DNA of 64,000 nucleotides. It comes from Aeromicrobium massiliense JC14 (GTDB taxonomy: Bacteria; Actinomycetota; Actinomycetes; Propionibacteriales; Nocardioidaceae). The position numbers and the translations under genes were made by a program. Shown here piece after piece: positions 60,240 to 64,000 of this stretch (positions are counted from its first letter, which is position 1; each line of letters opens with the position of its first letter). Under the pieces are notes generated by a model. That model was given only the letters and a program-made list of their open reading frames with translations. It was not told where the DNA came from and ran no database searches. The DNA lies in NCBI RefSeq assembly GCF_000312105.1, contig NZ_HE978637.1, positions 310,001 to 374,000 of the forward strand. Reading direction: 5' to 3'.

Positions 60240-61064
60240 CTACGCGTGGGCCGGCTCGACGACCTCGTAGTCGTCGCCGGTGCGCCGCACGAGGCCGCGC
60301 TCCTCGAACGCGTCCAGCCAGCCGGTCATCGGCCAGCGCCCCCAGCGGTCGCGGAACAGCCGCCCGTTGCGCACGACGTCGGCCACGTGCTGCACCGGTG
60401 GGGACGTCGTGGGGTGGTGCTGGTGGTACGCGCGGGCGCCGCCGACCCAGCCGTGCTGCAGCCCGGCGCGGACGACGCGGTGACCGAAGTCGGTGTCCTC
60501 GCCGCCGTAGCCGACGTACGCCTCGTCGAACCCGCCCGCGGCGTGCCAGGCGTCCGCGTGGAGCGCGAACGAGAGCGACCAGAAGAGGTCGGGGTCGCCG
60601 CCGACCTGCGTCTCGCCCGGGCCAGGCGCGGGACGCGCTGCGTGCGGCGCGTCGAGCCGTCCGAGGTCGTCCAGCGGGTATCCGCCGGCGGGCGCGGGCG
60701 GCAGGTAGGTCACCGGCCCGGACCAGACGACGTCCGGCCGCTCGACCACCGCGTCGGCGTAGCCCCGGACGAGGCCGGGGCCGGGCAGGCAGTCGACGTC
60801 GAGCAGCACGAGCACGTCGGCGCCGAGCTGCTGCAGGGTGCGGGCGGCCAGGTTGCGTGCCGCGGCGAGTGGCAGGCCGAGCGGCTCGCGGCCGATCTCG
60901 ACGACGCGCGGGGGAGCGGGCAACGCCCGGGCCCAGGCGGCGGTCTCGGGGTCGTCCATCGCCACGACGACGTACGGCCCGTCGTGCTGGCGGCGCACCA
61001 GCGCGTGCTGGTTGGCCAGGTGCGCCCGACGGCCGTGGACGAGCGTGGCCAGGCCGGGGGTCAC
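60240..61064 (-). CDS. Glycosyltransferase family 2 (galactosyltransferase-like)
   Basis: 274 residues. GT-A fold: 'LGADVLVLLDVDCLPGPGLV' with the metal-binding D-V-D, and the C-terminal 'AAGGFDEAYVGYGGEDTDFGHRVVRAGL', the E-D motif of galactosyltransferase-type enzymes. It should transfer a sugar from a nucleotide-sugar. Its GTG overlaps the stop of the previous glycosyltransferase (GTGA). Acceptor unknown; a cell-surface glycan is the obvious guess. Confidence 0.85.
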   Translation of the reverse strand: MTPGLATLVHGRRAHLANQHALVRRQHDGPYVVVAMDDPETAAWARALPAPPRVVEIGREPLGLPLAAARNLAARTLQQLGADVLVLLDVDCLPGPGLVRGYADAVVERPDVVWSGPVTYLPPAPAGGYPLDDLGRLDAPHAARPAPGPGETQVGGDPDLFWSLSFALHADAWHAAGGFDEAYVGYGGEDTDFGHRVVRAGLQHGWVGGARAYHQHHPTTSPPVQHVADVVRNGRLFRDRWGRWPMTGWLDAFEERGLVRRTGDDYEVVEPAHA

Positions 61065-62062
61065 GCGCTCACCGCCCGTGGACGGGCCGGCAGCATCGAC
61101 CGGACGACGTCGGCGAACCGCTCGGCCGCGTGCCCGTCGCACCAGCCGGCCCACGCGGAGCCGTCCAGGGCGGCGGCCCGCTCGAGCCGCTCGGCCCAGC
61201 CGTCCGCCGGAGCGGTCGGCTCGACCAGCACCGGCCAGCCGCCGGACGCGAGCACGGACGCCGTCGTGGCCTGCTCGGCGTGCGGCCGGTCCTGCGGCAG
61301 GACGACCGCCGGGCGCCGGGCCGCGGCCACCTCGGCGAGCGCGTTCTGGCCGGCGTGGGTGACGACGACGTCGGCGTCGACGACCGCCCGCCACGGGTCG
61401 TCGACCCAGGTGCCGCCGCCGAGCAGCGTCCACGCCCAGTCCGGCGTCTGCTCCTGGGCGGCGGCGAGCACGGCTGGGTCGAACGCGCCGCCGCGCCCGG
61501 CCAGCACGGTGACGCGCCGGGGCCCGGGACGTCGCGGCGCCGGCGCGGCCACGGGGAAGCGCGACAGCGCACCCACCCGGTGCAACCGCGCCCGCTGGGC
61601 CTCGGCCAGCCCGGTGGCCAGGTCGGGCGAGCCCTCGGGCCACAGCCCGACGAGCGCGTCGCACACGTCCAGGCCGAGCCGGTGGGCGTCGTCGCTGCGG
61701 TCGCCGGGCAGCACGACGCCCAGCACGGGCACGCCGTGCAGCCGGGCCAGGAGCGAGACCTCGACCGACACGTCGCTCACCAGCAGCGCCGGGGCGGCCT
61801 CGCCGATCCAGGCCGAGAGCCGCGCCATGCGGCCGCGCAGCCCGGCGTCGTGCTCGGGCACCCAGTGCAGGCGCCCGTTCGCGTCGACCCCGGTGGGCGC
61901 GGGGTCGTGGTCGTCGCGGGGCAGCTCGACCCACGGGCCACGCCAGCCGGCCGGGCGGGGCAGCGACGACAGCCCCGTGACCGGCAGGTCGAGCACCTCG
62001 GCCAGCGCGGTGGCCCGGTGCAGGTGCCCGGCCCCGACGTGGTGGACGTAGTAGCCGATCAC
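61061..62062 (-). CDS. MurG-like (GT28-type) glycosyltransferase
   Basis: 333 residues. The N-terminus 'VIGYYVHHVGAGHLHRATALAEVL' resembles the G-G-x-G-H start of MurG-like enzymes, and the C-terminal donor-binding part has 'DVVVTHAGQNALAEVAAARRPAVVLPQDRPHAEQ', a close match to the MurG C-terminal motif. GT-B fold, using a UDP- or dTDP-sugar. The GTG overlaps the stop of the gene upstream. Confidence 0.83.
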   Translation of the reverse strand: MIGYYVHHVGAGHLHRATALAEVLDLPVTGLSSLPRPAGWRGPWVELPRDDHDPAPTGVDANGRLHWVPEHDAGLRGRMARLSAWIGEAAPALLVSDVSVEVSLLARLHGVPVLGVVLPGDRSDDAHRLGLDVCDALVGLWPEGSPDLATGLAEAQRARLHRVGALSRFPVAAPAPRRPGPRRVTVLAGRGGAFDPAVLAAAQEQTPDWAWTLLGGGTWVDDPWRAVVDADVVVTHAGQNALAEVAAARRPAVVLPQDRPHAEQATTASVLASGGWPVLVEPTAPADGWAERLERAAALDGSAWAGWCDGHAAERFADVVRSMLPARPRAVSA

Positions 62063-63132
62063 GCCGCCACCGGACGTCCGATCGCGCGGGCGTAGACGTG
62101 CTCGTAGTCGGCGACCATGCGGTCGAGCGCGAACCGCTCGACCGAGCGGCGGCGCACCCGGGCGCGGTCGAGGACAGCCGCGTCGGCGATCGCGCGGGCC
62201 AGGGCGGCGGTCGAGCCGGGCTCCGCGAGGCGTCCGGTGACCTCGTCGACCACCTCCGGCAGCGCGCCGCGGCGCAGCGCCGCGACGGGGGTGCCGCAGC
62301 TCATCGCCTCGGCAGCCACGAGCCCGTACGGCTCGTCCCACTCCGGCGTCACGATGGCGACCCGGGCGCGTCCGACCGCGGTCGCGAGGTCGGACTGGCG
62401 CAGATGCCCCAGGTAGCGGACGTCCGGGCCCAGCCGCGGCCAGACGTGCTCGCGTGCGTAGTTGGGGTCGAGCACGGGGCCGGCCAGGTCGATCGGGACG
62501 CCGGCCTGCAGCGCCGCGTCGATGGCCACGTGCGGCGCCTTCTCCGGCACCAGGCGGCCGGACCAGATGGCTCGCTCGCCGCCCGGGCCCGCCGGCCATG
62601 CTGCCGCGTCGATGCCGTTGAGCACGACCGAGCTCGACACCGCGTGCGACCACGACCGCGACGTGTACTCGCTCACCGCCACGAACGCGGCGCTCGGATC
62701 GGCGTACCGCATCGCCGACTCCAGCCACGGCACCGGCGGCGTGTGCAGCGTCGTCACCACCGGGATCTCCAGTGCCGACGACATCGCGACGGGCAGGTGG
62801 TGGAGGCTGTTGTTGTGGACGACGTCGAAGCGGCGGCGTCCCTCACGGGCCAGGTCGAGCATGAGCCCCAGGTAGGCGTGGTGCTCACGCATCCAGGTCT
62901 CGGGCGGCGCCCCCACGTCGGAGCGCGCGGCGTCGCTGGACGCGAACGGCTGCAGCGGCAGCTCGTGCACGTCCAGGGACGGGTCGGAGCCGGGCGCCGC
63001 GAACAGCGACACCTCGTGCCCGCGCCGGCGCAGCGCCCGAGCCAGCGACGCGGTGTGCGCCTCCAGCCCGCCGGCGAACGGCTCGGCGACCGGGAACCGG
63101 CTCGACGCGACCAGGCAGATGCGTAACGTCAT
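62059..63132 (-). CDS. Glycosyltransferase family 4
   Basis: 357 residues, GT-B fold. N-terminal acceptor domain ('FAGGLEAHTASLARALRRRGHEVSLFAAPG', with the G-G-x-E-x-H-T start) and C-terminal donor domain with 'AIWSGRLVPEKAPHVAIDAAL' and 'TPEWDEPYGLVAAEAMSCGTPVAAL', the E-P-x-G-x-x-x-x-E-A motif of GT4. It probably adds a hexose. Its start overlaps the stop of the next upstream glycosyltransferase (ATGA), and its own stop overlaps the GTG of the MurG-like gene. Confidence 0.88.
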   Translation of the reverse strand: MTLRICLVASSRFPVAEPFAGGLEAHTASLARALRRRGHEVSLFAAPGSDPSLDVHELPLQPFASSDAARSDVGAPPETWMREHHAYLGLMLDLAREGRRRFDVVHNNSLHHLPVAMSSALEIPVVTTLHTPPVPWLESAMRYADPSAAFVAVSEYTSRSWSHAVSSSVVLNGIDAAAWPAGPGGERAIWSGRLVPEKAPHVAIDAALQAGVPIDLAGPVLDPNYAREHVWPRLGPDVRYLGHLRQSDLATAVGRARVAIVTPEWDEPYGLVAAEAMSCGTPVAALRRGALPEVVDEVTGRLAEPGSTAALARAIADAAVLDRARVRRRSVERFALDRMVADYEHVYARAIGRPVAA

Positions 63133-64000
63133 TTCCCCAGCCCCCGGTAGAGGCGGAGGTGGGCGTCGGCGACCTCCTGCCGCTGCTGGACCCGCTCGTC
63201 CCACGACGCGCCCAGCTGGGGGCGCTCGGCGTAGGCCTGCTCGACGGCGGCCCGCAGCGAGCCGGCGTCGAAGTGCTGCTCCTCGTGCTCGTACGTGAGC
63301 ACCGGGCCCTGCTCCTTCAGGTAGCCGCAGGTCGGCGCCAGGACGGTGGTGCCCAGGTCGCGGCACGCCTCGAGCCAGCCCGAGTGCGTCCCGAACCGGT
63401 AGGGGAGCACCGACAGGTCAAGCGAGGCCAGGTAGCGCCACAGCTCGTCGTCGGGCAGGAAGTCGTGGACGCGCAGGTCGACGCGTCCGGCCGCGGCCTG
63501 CTCGTGCAGGAAGCCGGACAGGTCGGCGTCGAAGCGGGCGCCGCCGGGGGTGAGGACGTCGTGGTGGCCGTTGACCTGCAGCACGGCGCCGGGCAGGCGG
63601 TCGACGGTCTCGACCAGCACGGGCAGGACGCGGTGCGGCGCCATGCCCGCCCGCAGGCTCTTGACGTGCACGCCGACGCGGAACGGCTCGGGGTCGCGCT
63701 GCTCGCGCTCGGCGCGCAGCCGGGCGACGGTGTCGGCCTCGACGACGTGCGGGTGCGGCAGCACGAGCGCGTCACGGCCCCACCGGCGGCGGATCTCGTC
63801 GGCGGCGCCGGGCGTCAGCGTGACCAGCGCGTCGGCGGCGGGGACGAGCACGTCCAGCTGGGCGTCGTGCAGCGTGCGGTCCTCGTGGTGCGGGTTGCGC
63901 AGGTCGTGGACGGTGTAGACCAGCGGGATGCCGCGCCGGCGCAGCACCTGCGTCCAGGCGGCGAGGTCCTCGGGGGAGCGGGCGTCGAAGCCGAACTGCA
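63129..64000 (-). CDS. Glycosyltransferase (partial, 5' end outside the window)
   Basis: The frame stays open to the right edge of the window, so the true start is beyond 64000. GT-B-like features: 'LVYTVHDLRNPHHEDRTLHDAQ', 'ADALVTLTPGAADEIRRRWGRDALVLPHPHV' and 'FGTHSGWLEACRDLGTTVLAPTCGYLKEQG' in the donor-binding part. It heads, or is part of, the run of four overlapping glycosyltransferase genes. An internal GTG at 63945-63947 should not be taken as the start since the upstream frame codes on (QFGFDARSPED). Confidence 0.8.
   Translation of the reverse strand, partial: QFGFDARSPEDLAAWTQVLRRRGIPLVYTVHDLRNPHHEDRTLHDAQLDVLVPAADALVTLTPGAADEIRRRWGRDALVLPHPHVVEADTVARLRAEREQRDPEPFRVGVHVKSLRAGMAPHRVLPVLVETVDRLPGAVLQVNGHHDVLTPGGARFDADLSGFLHEQAAAGRVDLRVHDFLPDDELWRYLASLDLSVLPYRFGTHSGWLEACRDLGTTVLAPTCGYLKEQGPVLTYEHEEQHFDAGSLRAAVEQAYAERPQLGASWDERVQQRQEVADAHLRLYRGLGK

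Overview
The window is 64 kb of high-GC DNA with dense, short-overlap operons, many GTG starts, an mce-type lipid-import locus, a DtxR-type iron box, a LexA-type SOS box in front of a DUF222/HNH gene and several families of short palindromic repeats. This points to a free-living actinobacterium, most likely Nocardioidaceae (Aeromicrobium/Nocardioides-like). That placement is inference from gene content; no rRNA or tRNA gene was seen.

Layout. 1-2.1 kb: start of a secreted protein, a PPOX-type flavin/F420 protein, an ankyrin protein and a bile-acid-type sodium symporter. 2.1-19.6 kb: a complete L-rhamnose regulon. A LacI-type repressor is divergent from an ABC importer (ATPase, two permeases, binding protein), followed by mutarotase, isomerase, a fused aldolase/lactaldehyde dehydrogenase, kinase and a tiny solo HTH protein. 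A Tat-exported GH106-type rhamnosidase and lutABC (lactate to pyruvate) come next. Four LacI-type operators and three CRP/GlxR-like sites tie the three transcription units together. The combined logic is: cut rhamnose off polysaccharide outside, import it, split it to dihydroxyacetone phosphate and lactaldehyde, oxidise the latter to lactate, then burn lactate through LutABC.

19.7-35.5 kb: mixed housekeeping and accessory genes. These include a GNAT and an LLM oxidoreductase, an iron-siderophore ABC operon with an iron box and a double-length permease, a secreted lipase, PadR plus a membrane protein, an SDR, a GH6 cellulase and a DJ-1/PfpI protein. They continue with an SRPBCC protein, an Lrp regulator divergent from 4-hydroxyphenylpyruvate dioxygenase, an ArsC-like protein, an LppM-like lipoprotein, a LysE exporter and a 51-residue Cys/His protein.

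35.5-47.9 kb: the most unusual part. It holds a DUF222/HNH protein with an SOS box and flanking repeats, a Fic protein, and a degenerate half P-type ATPase coupled to a PucR-like regulator. A cluster of four small secreted proteins follows, including a paralogue pair related by a large internal deletion, then a large secreted RCC1/Ig-like repeat protein, a dense array of a 22-24 bp repeat, and a second PucR-like regulator.

48.2-58.6 kb: one mce operon of ten overlapping or nearly overlapping genes: a fused ATPase-permease, a second permease, six MCE proteins and two Mce-associated proteins. 58.7-64 kb: a methyltransferase, a tandem palindromic repeat block, a possible catalase-fold protein, and a run of four overlapping glycosyltransferase genes that leaves the window.
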